Counted from the stretch's first letter, positions 44,460-53,798 are shown. The stretch: DNA of 64,000 nucleotides from JAJVID01 sp050247435 (GCA_050247435.1 JBFWUF010000026.1:49057-113056), one strand, 5' to 3'. The notes: generated by a model from the letters alone, not told the origin. Translations and numbers: made by a program.

Positions 44460-45482
44460 TCATCCGTTCGCCGCTTCTCGCAATGGAGTCGCCGCCCGGC
44501 ATTCGATCCAACAGCGATTGTCTTCACGGTGAATCGTGGTTCCCATCCCGGCTGAGCGCTCGTCCAGGCGTTCGATGATCGCCTCGCGCGTATTGCCGGT
44601 CGCGAAGTTGACCTGGCAGCGGCCAATCAAAGTCGGGACCAACTCAACCCGCTGGACGTTACGCTCGGCCACGCGCAGGCGGAAGAGAAAGCCCCAGTCG
44701 TTGCGCAGCCGCGAATCCACCGCGTAATCATCCACGAAATCGCCGGCGTCGTAGATGATTGGCCGCCCGCGATAGATTTCGATCCCCTGAAAAACGTGCG
44801 AGCTGTGGCCGAGGTAGACATCGGCCCCCGCTTCCATCACCGCGCGAGCAAATTCGCGAAAGAGCGGGATCGGGCGCTCGACCATGTTCGGCCCCCAGTG
44901 AATCGAAAAGATGACCAGATCAGCGCCCGCTTCACGCGCGCGAGCGATGTTCTCACGCGCCGGCGCGAGAGACGCTTCCGACAACGTGATCGGAATCCAG
45001 TTCGTGCCCAGCCCTTCCTCGGTGGCGAGCCAGCCCGGCTCGTTGTCGGTGAAGGAGACGAGCGCAACACGCCCGCCATCGGTTTCAAACAGAGCGGGCC
45101 GGCGCGCCTCTTCGATGTTGCGGCCCGCGCCGGCGTGGGCGATGCGATTACGATCGAGCAGATTCAACATCTCCACGAACGCCTCTTCCTCGAAATCGAG
45201 CGTGTGGTTATTGGCCAGCGAGACGCCGTCAATGCCCGCAAGCAGCAACGATTCAATGGCCACGGGGTCGGCTTTGAAATGGAATACTTTGGGCCAGCGC
45301 GACCAGGGCCGCCCGCCTCGCGCGATCACGCATTCGAGATTGATCAGCGTCAGATCGGCGGCGCGCATCTCGTTGAGCGTGTCTCCCCAGGGATATGCCG
45401 GTCCGAACCGCCGGATAGATTCATTCACTCCGCGCCCCAGCATCGCATCACCAGTCACAGCTATCGAGATATGCTCTTTCAT
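44460..45482 (-). CDS. CapA-like poly-gamma-glutamate/metallophosphatase protein
   Basis: 340 residues. CapA (PGA_cap, metallophosphatase-like) motifs: ISIAVTGDAMLGRGVN, LTLINLECVIARGG, GVSLANNHTLDFEEEAF, RIAHAGAGRNIEEARRP, DLVIFSIHWGPNMVERP, YLGHSSHVFQGIE and YDAGDFVDDYAVD. These contain the metal-ligand Asp/His/Asn set. No signal peptide is obvious. Possibly processes a surface polymer or acts in a general phosphatase role; bacterial members near stress genes are common. Its stop is 214 bp upstream of the YbhB gene; that gap shows nothing recognisable. Confidence 0.9.
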   Translation of the reverse strand: MKEHISIAVTGDAMLGRGVNESIRRFGPAYPWGDTLNEMRAADLTLINLECVIARGGRPWSRWPKVFHFKADPVAIESLLLAGIDGVSLANNHTLDFEEEAFVEMLNLLDRNRIAHAGAGRNIEEARRPALFETDGGRVALVSFTDNEPGWLATEEGLGTNWIPITLSEASLAPARENIARAREAGADLVIFSIHWGPNMVERPIPLFREFARAVMEAGADVYLGHSSHVFQGIEIYRGRPIIYDAGDFVDDYAVDSRLRNDWGFLFRLRVAERNVQRVELVPTLIGRCQVNFATGNTREAIIERLDERSAGMGTTIHREDNRCWIECRAATPLREAANG

Positions 45483-45550
45483 CTCGCCTCATGCGCTTCA
45501 CTTTGGATCGCCCATCGAAATCGGGTGGTGGATAAGTGAGGCGGGATATT

Positions 45551-45647
45551 TCAGCCACGAATGAACACAAATTGCCACAAATTAGGCAAAAAATTATGAC
45601 TGACAAGCATTACCTATTCGTGTTCATTCGTGTTCATTCTTGGCTGA
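45551..45647. repeat. Word-tandem inverted repeat (GAATGAACAC type)
   Basis: Left arm 45551-45586 begins TCAGCCACGAATGAACACAA; right arm 45612-45647 is its near complement, made of CACGAATGAACACGAATAGG words. About 28 of 35 positions pair. It lies in the 298-bp gap between the divergent CapA and PRPP-synthetase genes, so it is not a terminator. No other feature was identified in this gap. Confidence 0.8.
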
Positions 45648-45781
45648 TCCCACCTCATTGCTCCATTACCCGAAATCGTAACAACCAATGAAAGACTGCA
45701 ATGGTTATGCCGAACCGTTTTATTTAAGCGTCGGCTAAGCCGCTGGTTCTTATGGCATCGGTTTTGCGAGTTTGCGATTTG

Positions 45782-46717
45782 ATGAGTAAGGACAGCTTCA
45801 CCATCTTTGCTGGAAGGGCCAACATGGCGCTGGCGACACGCGTGGCGGTCGAGATGGGCGCGCGGCTCGGAGCCTGTTCGGTGGAACGGTTCCCTGACGG
45901 CGAACTGTCGGTGCGGCTGGATGAGCCTGTGCGCGGACGCGAGGTCTTCATCATTCAACCGACTTCACCGCCGGTCAACGACCACTTGATCGAACTGCTG
46001 GCCTTCGCCGACGCATGCCGCCGCGCTTCAGCCGCGCACATCACTGCGGTCACGCCGTATTTCGGTTACGCGCGCGCCGACAAGCGGGTTGGCCGCCGTG
46101 AGCCGATCACCGCCAGCATGGTCGCCGACTTGATGCAGGCGGTCGGAATCAATCACGTTGTCACGATTGACCTGCACGCGCCGCAGATCGAAGGGTTCTT
46201 TCACATCCCGGTGGACAGCCTGACGGCTGCGCCGGTGATGGTCGAAGCGCTGCGGCCGAGATTGCCGGAAGAGATAGTGGTCGTTTCGCCCGACGCCGGA
46301 CGTGTGCGCACGGCGACTGAATACGCGCGATTGCTTGGCGCTCCGGTTGCGGTGCTGCACAAAGAGCGAGCAAGCGGCGTCGAGACCAGAGTCACGCGCC
46401 TGGTCGGAGACGTGCGCGACCGCTCGTGTTTGATCGTTGACGACATGATTTCGACCGGCGGGACAATCGTTGAAAGCATCGAAGCGCTCAGATCGGCGGG
46501 CGCGCGGCCTGAGATCATTGTCGCGGCGACGCACGGTCTTCTGCTCGCGGGCGCTCGTGAAAAGCTGATGCGCGGTGAAGCGCGTGAGGTTCTGGTGACC
46601 GACACTGTGGCGGCGAGCGGGCCAGGCTGGCCACGGTTGCGCGTCGTTTCGATAGCGCCGCTGATCGCCGCAACGCTCCGGCGCTTTCTGGCTGACGGTT
46701 CGTTGAGCGAGTTGTAA
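45782..46717 (+). CDS. prs: Ribose-phosphate pyrophosphokinase (PRPP synthetase)
   Basis: About 311 residues. Prs motifs in order: FTIFAGRANMALATRVA, GARLGACSVERFPDGELSVRL, VFIIQPTSPPVNDHLIELL, GYARADKRVGRREPITASMVADL (the catalytic flexible loop), NHVVTIDLHAPQIEGFF, VVVSPDAGRVRTATEYA, and the PRPP-binding loop CLIVDDMISTGGTIVES. Makes PRPP from ribose-5-phosphate and ATP for nucleotide, His and Trp synthesis. The loop ADKRVGRREP diverges from canonical RQDRK(D/T), so it may be a second, divergent copy in the genome rather than the housekeeping one. ATG 45782 aligns with normal Prs N-termini; ATG 45752 is possible. Confidence 0.9.
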   Translation: MSKDSFTIFAGRANMALATRVAVEMGARLGACSVERFPDGELSVRLDEPVRGREVFIIQPTSPPVNDHLIELLAFADACRRASAAHITAVTPYFGYARADKRVGRREPITASMVADLMQAVGINHVVTIDLHAPQIEGFFHIPVDSLTAAPVMVEALRPRLPEEIVVVSPDAGRVRTATEYARLLGAPVAVLHKERASGVETRVTRLVGDVRDRSCLIVDDMISTGGTIVESIEALRSAGARPEIIVAATHGLLLAGAREKLMRGEAREVLVTDTVAASGPGWPRLRVVSIAPLIAATLRRFLADGSLSEL

Positions 46718-46755
46718 GGAGTCGTTCATGTCGCGAGCAACGCCCTGAAACGATG

Positions 46756-46815
46756 CCCCCACGTAGTGACGAATTTATTCGTCACGTGACGAATAAATTC
46801 GTCACTACGTGGGGG
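46756..46815. repeat. Perfect 60-bp palindrome with nested GTGACGAAT repeats
   Basis: Bases 46756-46785 are exactly the reverse complement of 46786-46815, with no central spacer. Each half is itself nearly palindromic: GTGACGAAT-TT-ATTCGTCAC. So four copies of the 9-mer GTGACGAAT or its complement occur. It sits between the 3' ends of the convergent prs and HEAT-repeat genes and lacks a T-tract, so termination would only be through the hairpin. Such extreme palindromes are usually unstable, so its survival is notable. Confidence 0.95.
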
Positions 46816-46832
46816 GCGAAGGAGAAGTTACC

Positions 46833-48038
46833 TTACGGCTTTGTTCCAGAGGAACTGATTTTGCCGATGGCTCCAGCCGCCGCAAGTCTGACTATCGTCT
46901 CTTGATCTTTCCGCGCCTCGGTCAACGCGGGTATCGCCGCTTTAGCTTCAGCGCCCATCCGGCCTAAAGCGTCGGCGGCGTTCGACCGGACGAGCGCCTC
47001 TTTATCTTTCAATAACTCGATCAACGGTTGGACTGCTGTTTTGGCCTCGGCTCCCATCTTGCCAAGCCCCTTCGCCGCGCTCACGCGTACAAATCTATCC
47101 TGATCTTTCAACGCTTCGATCAGCGCGGGCGTTGCGATCACTGCCTCAGGTCCTATTTCACCCAGCGCGTCCGCGGCGTAACCGCGAAGATGTTCGTGAT
47201 TATCTTTCAATAGCCCCATCCAAACCGGGATCGCCTCTTTCGCTTCCATGCCGATCCGCTTGAGGGCATAGGCTGAGTATGTTCGGACAACGAACTCCTG
47301 ATCGCGTAGAGACTCAATCAATCCCGGAACGGCGATTCTGGCTTCAGAGCCGATTCTGCCCAGCGCTTCAGCCGCATATCTTCGGACGGGAACGCTTTTA
47401 TCCTTCAATAAAACAACCAGCGCCGGAACGGCCTCCTTTGCGTCAACGCCGGCTCTACCAATCGCGTCGGCGGCGTCCCTTCGGACATTTTCATTCGGAT
47501 CTTTCAGCAGGCCGATTAACGAGGAGAGATAAGTTTTCGCGTCGCCGACTCTACCCAGCGCGAAGGCGGCATTGCCGCGCGCCCAGGCATTCTGATCCTT
47601 CAACAATTCACTCAACGCCGGGGCGGCGGGCTTCGCTTCAACGCCGATTTGCCCTAACGCGAAAGCGGCGTTGCTTCTGACAGAGGCGCTGCGATCCTTG
47701 AGAACTTCGATTAAAGCGGGAATCGCCGCTCTGGCCTCCGCGCCCATCTTGCCTAAAGCCTCGGCGGCGTTTTCGCGCAAATCGTCTTCCGGCTCTTTCA
47801 ATAACTGAACCAGCGCAGATATCGCTGCCTTCGCTTCGACTCCCATCCTCTTGACCTCTTTGAGCGCCGCGATGCGCGCCTGCTTATCCGCGCTCTGCAT
47901 CTGTTGAATGAGAGTCTGGATCTGCGGGTCTTTTCTCTCCTGCGCAAAACCAGAAGAGGTGACGTGAATAAAAAGCGGGAATGCCGCACAGATAGAGAAT
48001 AAGAAGCCGCGCAAAGAAGACCTGATGTGAATATTCAT
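46833..48038 (-). CDS. Exported HEAT-repeat protein
   Basis: About 401 residues with an N-terminal signal-like segment (GFLFSICAAFPLFIHV). From about 45 to the end: ten or eleven HEAT repeats of 36-37 residues, each with a pattern like EAKAAIPALIEVLKD, then VRSNAAFALGQIG. Helical solenoids of this type form protein-interaction surfaces; they resemble the phycocyanobilin lyase/PBS-type HEAT_2 repeats but no lyase context exists. ATG 48038 places the signal at the N-terminus; longer frames read into the promoter region. Convergent with prs around the 60-bp palindrome. Confidence 0.87.
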   Translation of the reverse strand: MNIHIRSSLRGFLFSICAAFPLFIHVTSSGFAQERKDPQIQTLIQQMQSADKQARIAALKEVKRMGVEAKAAISALVQLLKEPEDDLRENAAEALGKMGAEARAAIPALIEVLKDRSASVRSNAAFALGQIGVEAKPAAPALSELLKDQNAWARGNAAFALGRVGDAKTYLSSLIGLLKDPNENVRRDAADAIGRAGVDAKEAVPALVVLLKDKSVPVRRYAAEALGRIGSEARIAVPGLIESLRDQEFVVRTYSAYALKRIGMEAKEAIPVWMGLLKDNHEHLRGYAADALGEIGPEAVIATPALIEALKDQDRFVRVSAAKGLGKMGAEAKTAVQPLIELLKDKEALVRSNAADALGRMGAEAKAAIPALTEARKDQETIVRLAAAGAIGKISSSGTKP

Positions 48039-48203
48039 TGCTTTCCCATATTTGATTATCGGCTCGGACTTGCCAAAGGTTTCGTCCGAGCGGGGGCTAA
48101 ATTGCTGTTTGAAAGTGTAGATGACCGTGACGGCTTTGACCAATCAGCCATTCATTTCAACCTGATTGCGCTCAAGGTCAGCACGCGATTGACCGTGACA
48201 CAC

Positions 48204-48236
48204 AGATCATCAGATATACAGATCATCTTATGATCT
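48204..48236. promoter_or_regulatory. Putative GntR operator: AGATCAT half-sites
   Basis: AGATCAT-CTT-ATGATCT (48220-48236) is a perfect 7-bp inverted repeat with a three-base spacer; another AGATCAT half-site lies at 48204-48210. The palindrome touches the first base of the -35 hexamer of the gntR promoter, the right place for autorepression. The binding protein is inferred. Confidence 0.4.
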
Positions 48237-48264
48237 TGCCTTCTGAAGATTGTCATCGTAGAAT
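48236..48264 (+). promoter_or_regulatory. Sigma-70 promoter of the gntR-like gene
   Basis: TTGCCT (48236-48241), exactly 17 bases, TAGAAT (48259-48264). Transcription would begin near 48271, about 35 bases before the ATG at 48305. Confidence 0.5.
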
Positions 48265-48304
48265 CCGCGCCATCCAATATCGAACATAGGGAAAGAAGCG
48301 CATT

Positions 48305-48985
48305 ATGAGTGGGAGGACGTTAAAGCTGATTCAGCCCGTCTCGAAACGGGATCAGGTTGTCGCTTCGTTCAAGGAAGCGATTCTGAGCGGGATCATTCAA
48401 CCCGGCGAGTCAATCGTCGAGAGCAGGGTCGCGCAGCAGCTTGGAGCCGGCATTCCGCTGGTGCGAGAGGCGCTGATTGAGCTGGAGCATCAGGGCTATG
48501 TGCAGAAGGTTCCCTACAAGGGCACGACCGTCACCAAGCTGGAACAGCGCGACGTGGAGAAAATCTTCCGCCTGCGCATAGAACTGGAATCGCTGGCCAT
48601 CGAGTGGGCTAAGGAGAACGCCACGCCCGCGGACATCGAAGACCTGCGCAGTATCACCGAAAAGATGAAGGAAGGGGCGCAGGCGCATGACCTCGATCAG
48701 TTTTATCAAAACGACCTGGCTTTCCATCGCAAACTCTGGGAGATGTCGGGCAACGAGTATCTGGTCGACTGTCTGGAGCGTATCGTGGCGCCGCTCTTCG
48801 CCTTCTTCTTGATGAAGGATCGCCGCGAGCGTGAGTCATACCTCTTCAGCGCCGCCCAACACGAAAAGATAGTGGAAGCGCTGCCACGGCTGAGCAGAGC
48901 GAAATTGCGCGCGCTGATGAGAGATTCGGTCACGGACTGGAAAACCGAGGTTTTCAACGCAGTGCTGCCGCGCGAGACAGAGTAG
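48305..48985 (+). CDS. GntR-family regulator, FCD (FadR-like) subfamily
   Basis: 226 residues. Winged-helix DNA-binding domain at about 12-75: QVVASFKEAILSGIIQPGESI, SRVAQQLGAGIPLVREALIELEHQGYVQKV. FCD effector domain at about 85-220 (IFRLRIELESLAIEWAKEN, FHRKLWEMSGNEYLVDCLERI), with Asp and His positions that commonly bind metal and a carboxylate ligand. Likely a repressor of the plus-strand uptake/catabolism genes that follow, responding to a sugar acid or other organic acid. ATG 48305 is the obvious start. It is 125 bp upstream of a TonB receptor gene on the same strand. Confidence 0.93.
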   Translation: MSGRTLKLIQPVSKRDQVVASFKEAILSGIIQPGESIVESRVAQQLGAGIPLVREALIELEHQGYVQKVPYKGTTVTKLEQRDVEKIFRLRIELESLAIEWAKENATPADIEDLRSITEKMKEGAQAHDLDQFYQNDLAFHRKLWEMSGNEYLVDCLERIVAPLFAFFLMKDRRERESYLFSAAQHEKIVEALPRLSRAKLRALMRDSVTDWKTEVFNAVLPRETE

Positions 48986-49110
48986 AGCGCTAAATGCTGG
49001 GATGGCATCCAAATCGAACCCAATGATTCCTGTGAGCCGCGTCCTCGTTTGTCATGATGATGCCCGCTCATTACCAGCAACCTGTAAACAATTGAAAGGA
49101 GAGATTACTT

Positions 49111-52100
49111 ATGAGACGAGGAGTCCTAGTGATGCTCATCGCCCTGTTTGCCTCAGTGTTTGGCGCGACAGGGATAGCAATGGCGCAGACAGCGACTGGC
49201 CAGATCACCGGCGTGGTGAGGGATGCGAACAGCGCCGTGCTCGCCAAGGCCAAAGTCAGTGTCAACAGCGCGTCCACCGGCTTGACGCGCGAGACCACTA
49301 CCAACGATGAAGGCGTCTATTCCTTCCCGCTTCTCCCCGTGGGCGTTTACGCCGTGACGGTGGAGCAGCAGGGATTCCGCGCCTCCAAGAAATCCAACAT
49401 CTCGATCAACGTTGACCAGATTGTTCGCGCCGACTTCGATCTGACGGTTGGCGAGGTCAGCGCCATCGTCGAAGTGGAATCGGGCGCGGTGGCGCTCGAC
49501 ACCGAGACCGCCTCGATTGGCCATGTCGTTAGTCAGCGACAGGTTACGCAACTGCCGCTGAACGGGCGCAATTTCCTGTCCCTCTTATTTCTGAACGGTG
49601 GCACCGTTGAAACCAATGGCGAGCAGGGCGGGATGCGCCAGGGAGCCGGAAATGCGATCAGCATCAACGGCGCGCGACCGACCTCGAACAACTACATGCT
49701 CGATGGCACTTCCAACACCGACACGGCGTTGGGAACCCCGGCGGCGATCCTTTCGATTGACGCGATTCAGGAGTTCAAAGAACAGACGGCGACCTATTCG
49801 GCGGAATACGGTTTCAGCGCCAACCAGGTCAACATCGTCAGCAAGCGCGGCACGAACGATATCCATGGAACGGTGTTCTGGTTCGGCCGCAACGACGCCT
49901 TCGACGCCAATAACTTTTTCAACAACGCGCGCGGCATCCGGAAAACCAAGTTGCGGCAAAACCAATATGGCTTTGTGGCGGGCGGCCCGGTATGGATTCC
50001 CAAGCTTTACAACGGACGCAACAAATCGTTTTTCCTTGTGAATTATGAGGGCTACAACCAGACGCGCGGCCAGGCCAATTTGTTGATTGTGCCGACGCCC
50101 GATCAATTGGCGGGGCGGTTCACTTCGACAATCATTGACCCGGTGACCAAGCAACCTTTTGCGAACAACATCGTGCCGCAAAACCGATGGTCACGTTTGG
50201 CGCGATTGGCGACACAAAAATACTGGCCCGCGCCGAATTTCACCGGCACGGGCGGCAATTACAATAGGGTGCGCAACATTCCGCTGGAGCAGGATCAATA
50301 CACGATTCGCGGCGATCAGGAACTGGGTCGTTGGGGATCGCTGATGGGACGCTATACCAACACGGATTATTCGAACATCACCTTGGGCAGCGTCAATCAA
50401 TTTGGCGATAACAACTTCGTGCAGGAAACGCGCAACTGGCAGGTGTCGCACACCTTGCCGATCAGCGCGAACCTCGTCAACGTGTTCCGCGTGGGCTATA
50501 TCAAAGCCACCGCACTGCAATTCGGCGTGGCCGCCGATCAAGCCGACGTGGACGCGCTGAAATTTACAGGCGTTTTTACGGGGCTTCCAGATGTGCAACG
50601 CATGTACCCGGCGGTTGGCTTCGGCGGCGTCGGCGCGGGACTCACGGGCGGCGGCAGCGCCGCCAATGATTACACGTCGAGCGTGCAGCCGATGTGGGAT
50701 TTCAGCAACACCACGACCTGGATTCGCGGGCGCCACACGCTGAATTTCGGGGCCAACTACCGCACGTGGAATTTGCAACGAGACCTGGCGAACGACTTTC
50801 TGGGGCAGTTCACGTTCAGCGGCTTTTTCACGGGCAATCAAACGCGCGACCACGCGATCGCCGATTTCCTGTTGGGTTATTACTCCGGCTCAAGCGTCTT
50901 CCAACCCGCCGGCTTCAACGTGGAGGGGAAGATCGGCAACCCGCGCCAATTCAACTTCTGGTACCTGGCGCCTTACGTGCAAGACGATTGGAAGGTCAAT
51001 CAACGCCTGACATTGAATCTGGGCTTGCGTTACGATTTCCGCACTGTGCCGGTGGAAAGCAACAACCGCATGGGCTGGCGCGATTTGTCGAACCCGAGTG
51101 GAGGCTTGCTGGTCGCCGATCAGAAACTGGTGGATAGCGGCATCGTCGGCGATTCGAGCTATTACAAATTCGCCGGACGCCGGAATCCGGCAGATTCGCC
51201 GAAGAATGTTTTCGCTCCTCGTATCGGCTTCGCTTTCCGTCCGTTCAACGACGACAAGACGGTGGTGCGTGGCGGTTACGGCATCTTCTGGGATTCCGCC
51301 GAAGGCCGTGAAATTGACGGCGCGGCGGACATCTTCCCTTACGTGAGCCGTGGCAGCTATCAACAGACCTTGGGGCAAGCCGCTGCCTTGCAAACGACGG
51401 ACAACCTGTTCCCGAACTTTGCCGCCGCCAAAGTGGCGACGCCCGCCGCCAACACGTTTTTGGCCGTGAACATCTCGCCGAATCCGCGTAACCCTTACGT
51501 CCAACAATGGTCGTTGAGCGTGCAACGTGAAATCGTCAAAAACACGACGTTGGAGCTTAATTACATCGGCAACAAAGGGACGCACCTGCTGATGCGCCGC
51601 AACATCGCGCAAGCGCGCCGGATGACCGATCCTGCTGCTTGCATCGCCAACCCGACCGTCGGCGATTGTCCGGTATTGGCGCGCCGCCCGTTCCCGAACT
51701 TCGTCACTTATATTGACAGTGACTTTTCGGGCAATTCCAGCTACAACGCCTTCAACGCTAAAGTCGAACATCGGAGCAATTCGTTCCTCTTCACGACGGT
51801 TTACACGTGGGCGAAGAGCCTGGATAACAAATCCGCCGCCGCCGGTATTGGCAACGATAACGCCGGCTGGCAGGGCTTTTTGGATAACAACGACATTCGC
51901 CGCGACCGTGGCCGTTCGGAATTCGACGTGAATCACCGCTTGGTGAGCAGCGTCGTTTATGAAATCCCGGTCGGGCGTGGGAAGAGATTCGGCGGCGGTA
52001 TGAACAAGGTCGCCGATGTCGTGATCGGCGGCTGGCAAGTGAACGCGATTGCGACTTTCCAAAAGGGCTTCCCGATGACGATTCAGGCGGCTGACTCCGG

Positions 52101-52464
52101 TGGTTTGAATGACAGCCAGGGAACAAACCGCGCCGACCTCGTCGGCGAAGCGCGCATCGTCGGCACGCTTGCCCGCTGGTTTGACACGTCCGCGTTCAAA
52201 CAACCTGACCGGGGTTTTCTGGGCACTTCGGGGCGCGGCATCCTGCGCGCTCCGGGCATCAACAACTGGGATACGGGGTTGTTCAAGAACTTCACGATTA
52301 CCGAAAGAGTGAGTTTCCAATTCCGCTTCGAGTCGTTCAATGCCTTCAACCATACGCAATGGGGCGTGCCCGGACGTAGCGTGGCGAATCAAACGACGTT
52401 TGGCAGAATCAACAGCGCGCGCGCCGCGCGCATCAACCAATTCGGGGCAAAGATCGTTTTCTGA
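49111..52464 (+). CDS. TonB-dependent receptor-like protein, Oar type
   Basis: 1117 residues with signal peptide (1-24). Carboxypeptidase-regulatory-like domain (ATGQITGVVRDANSAVLAKAK, YSFPLLPVGVYAVTVEQQGF), plug (QLPLNGRNFLSLLFLNGG, SINGARPTSNNYMLDGTSNTD, IQEFKEQTATYSAEYGFSAN) and a long beta barrel ending INQFGAKIVF. ATG 49111 has AAAGGAGAG upstream. The genes that follow (TPR, CRTAC1) and the GntR regulator before it form a conserved Acidobacteriota arrangement for outer-membrane uptake of an unknown, probably carbohydrate, substrate. Confidence 0.94.
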   Translation: MRRGVLVMLIALFASVFGATGIAMAQTATGQITGVVRDANSAVLAKAKVSVNSASTGLTRETTTNDEGVYSFPLLPVGVYAVTVEQQGFRASKKSNISINVDQIVRADFDLTVGEVSAIVEVESGAVALDTETASIGHVVSQRQVTQLPLNGRNFLSLLFLNGGTVETNGEQGGMRQGAGNAISINGARPTSNNYMLDGTSNTDTALGTPAAILSIDAIQEFKEQTATYSAEYGFSANQVNIVSKRGTNDIHGTVFWFGRNDAFDANNFFNNARGIRKTKLRQNQYGFVAGGPVWIPKLYNGRNKSFFLVNYEGYNQTRGQANLLIVPTPDQLAGRFTSTIIDPVTKQPFANNIVPQNRWSRLARLATQKYWPAPNFTGTGGNYNRVRNIPLEQDQYTIRGDQELGRWGSLMGRYTNTDYSNITLGSVNQFGDNNFVQETRNWQVSHTLPISANLVNVFRVGYIKATALQFGVAADQADVDALKFTGVFTGLPDVQRMYPAVGFGGVGAGLTGGGSAANDYTSSVQPMWDFSNTTTWIRGRHTLNFGANYRTWNLQRDLANDFLGQFTFSGFFTGNQTRDHAIADFLLGYYSGSSVFQPAGFNVEGKIGNPRQFNFWYLAPYVQDDWKVNQRLTLNLGLRYDFRTVPVESNNRMGWRDLSNPSGGLLVADQKLVDSGIVGDSSYYKFAGRRNPADSPKNVFAPRIGFAFRPFNDDKTVVRGGYGIFWDSAEGREIDGAADIFPYVSRGSYQQTLGQAAALQTTDNLFPNFAAAKVATPAANTFLAVNISPNPRNPYVQQWSLSVQREIVKNTTLELNYIGNKGTHLLMRRNIAQARRMTDPAACIANPTVGDCPVLARRPFPNFVTYIDSDFSGNSSYNAFNAKVEHRSNSFLFTTVYTWAKSLDNKSAAAGIGNDNAGWQGFLDNNDIRRDRGRSEFDVNHRLVSSVVYEIPVGRGKRFGGGMNKVADVVIGGWQVNAIATFQKGFPMTIQAADSGGLNDSQGTNRADLVGEARIVGTLARWFDTSAFKQPDRGFLGTSGRGILRAPGINNWDTGLFKNFTITERVSFQFRFESFNAFNHTQWGVPGRSVANQTTFGRINSARAARINQFGAKIVF

Positions 52465-52548
52465 TCTTCGCACCCGGGATAACCTGTAGTGATTTACCTG
52501 CCGGGCTGGCTCTGCCGGTCCGGCGGCCTTTTCTTCAAGAAGAACGGT

Positions 52549-52655
52549 ATGAGGAATCAAAAGCGGCAAAAGGCTCATCAAAAATCAAAAGGCAGGATCC
52601 CGGCTTCTTTTGTAGTTTTGCCTTTTGCCTTTTGCCTTTTACCTTTTGCTTTCTC
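52549..52655. repeat. Word-tandem inverted repeat (AAAAGGC type) inside the TPR gene start
   Basis: Purine-rich left arm (AATCAAAAGCGGCAAAAGGC... to about 52600) and pyrimidine-rich right arm (GTAGTTTTGCCTTTTGCCTTTTG... to about 52655) are imperfectly complementary, built of AAAAGGC and GCCTTTT words. The element covers the whole N-terminus of the TPR protein: the purine arm encodes Lys/Arg/Gln/His residues and the pyrimidine arm encodes FVVLPFAFCLLPFAF. Confidence 0.7.
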
Positions 52656-53798
52656 CTCAACCTGGGCCCAACCGGCCCGCGATGCGCAAATACAACGTTT
52701 GGCGCAGGAAGGCGCGCGCGCCCTGGCCGAACACCGCTACGGCGACGCCGAGCAGGCGTATGAAAAGTTGCGGAGCCTATCGCCCAACACCGCCGAAATT
52801 CACGCGCAACTCGGCCTGGCGTATTTTCAACAAGGCAAATTCGCGCAAGCCGCGCCAACTTTCCAGCAAGCTCTGAAACTCAAACCCACGCTGCCTAATC
52901 TTGAGGTCTTGCTGGCGATGTCGCTTTGTGAACTCGGCAAATATGAAGAAGCGGCGCCTGCCTTGCAGAAAGGCTTCAAACGCTCAGCCGACGCGACGTT
53001 GAAACGATCGGCGGGTTTGCAACTGCAACGCGCTTACACGGGCCTGCGCCAAGATGATAAAGCGGTCGAAGTCGCGCTTGAACTCGTGCGGCTTTATCCC
53101 AAAGACCCCGAAGTGCTCTATCACACCGGACGTTTATTCGGAAATTATGCGTATCTCTCGACTGTAAAGCTGGCCGAGGTCGCGCCAGATTCGATCTGGC
53201 TGCATCTAGCGGCGGGTGAAGCGAACGAGAGTCAGGGACGAAGCGACGCCGCAATTCAGGAATACAAAGAAGTCTTGTCGCGCCAGCCGAATCGCCCAGG
53301 TGTTCATTACCGCATCGGACGAACGCTGCTGGCGCGCGCGAAACAATCCACGAGCGACACGGTTTCCGAATCCGAAGCCCTGAAAGAGTTCGAGCAGGAA
53401 TTACAGACTGATCCGACGAACGCCAACGCGGCCTATGAAGCGGGCGAGATCCATCGCAAGTCGGCGCGCTTCGACAAGGCGCTGGAGTTGTTCTCGCAGG
53501 CCGTCAAACATTACCCGGATTTTGAGGAGGCGCTGGTCGCGCTTGGCCGCACGCTGCTGAGTTCAGGCAAAGCCGGGGAGTCGCTCGCGCCGCTGCGCAA
53601 AGCGATTTCACTGAATGCGGTGAACGAAGTTTCATGGTTCCAGCTTGCTCAGGCGCAGCGGGCGCTCGGCAATGCGGCGGAACAACAAAAGGCTCTGGCG
53701 GAGTTTCAGCGGCTGCGCGAATCGAAGGCGCGCCCGGCGGAGAGCCTCTCCAAACGCGAAATCACGAAACAGACGCTGGATGCAAAGCCTCCACAGGA

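Noticed and set aside
44327..44626. Separate protein gene between PEBP and CapA on the minus strand
   Set aside because: Most of it is another frame of the CapA 3' end; the remainder has no domain and no ribosome site.
46756..46815. Bidirectional intrinsic terminator
   Set aside because: It lies between convergent 3' ends, but it lacks loop and T-tracts and is exactly palindromic over 60 bases, unlike the terminators at 15696 and 19967.
50890..52581. Long minus-strand open frame opposite the second TonB receptor
   Set aside because: It is antisense to a well-supported receptor, is Arg/Val/His-rich without a domain, and is the usual shadow frame of GC-rich coding DNA.
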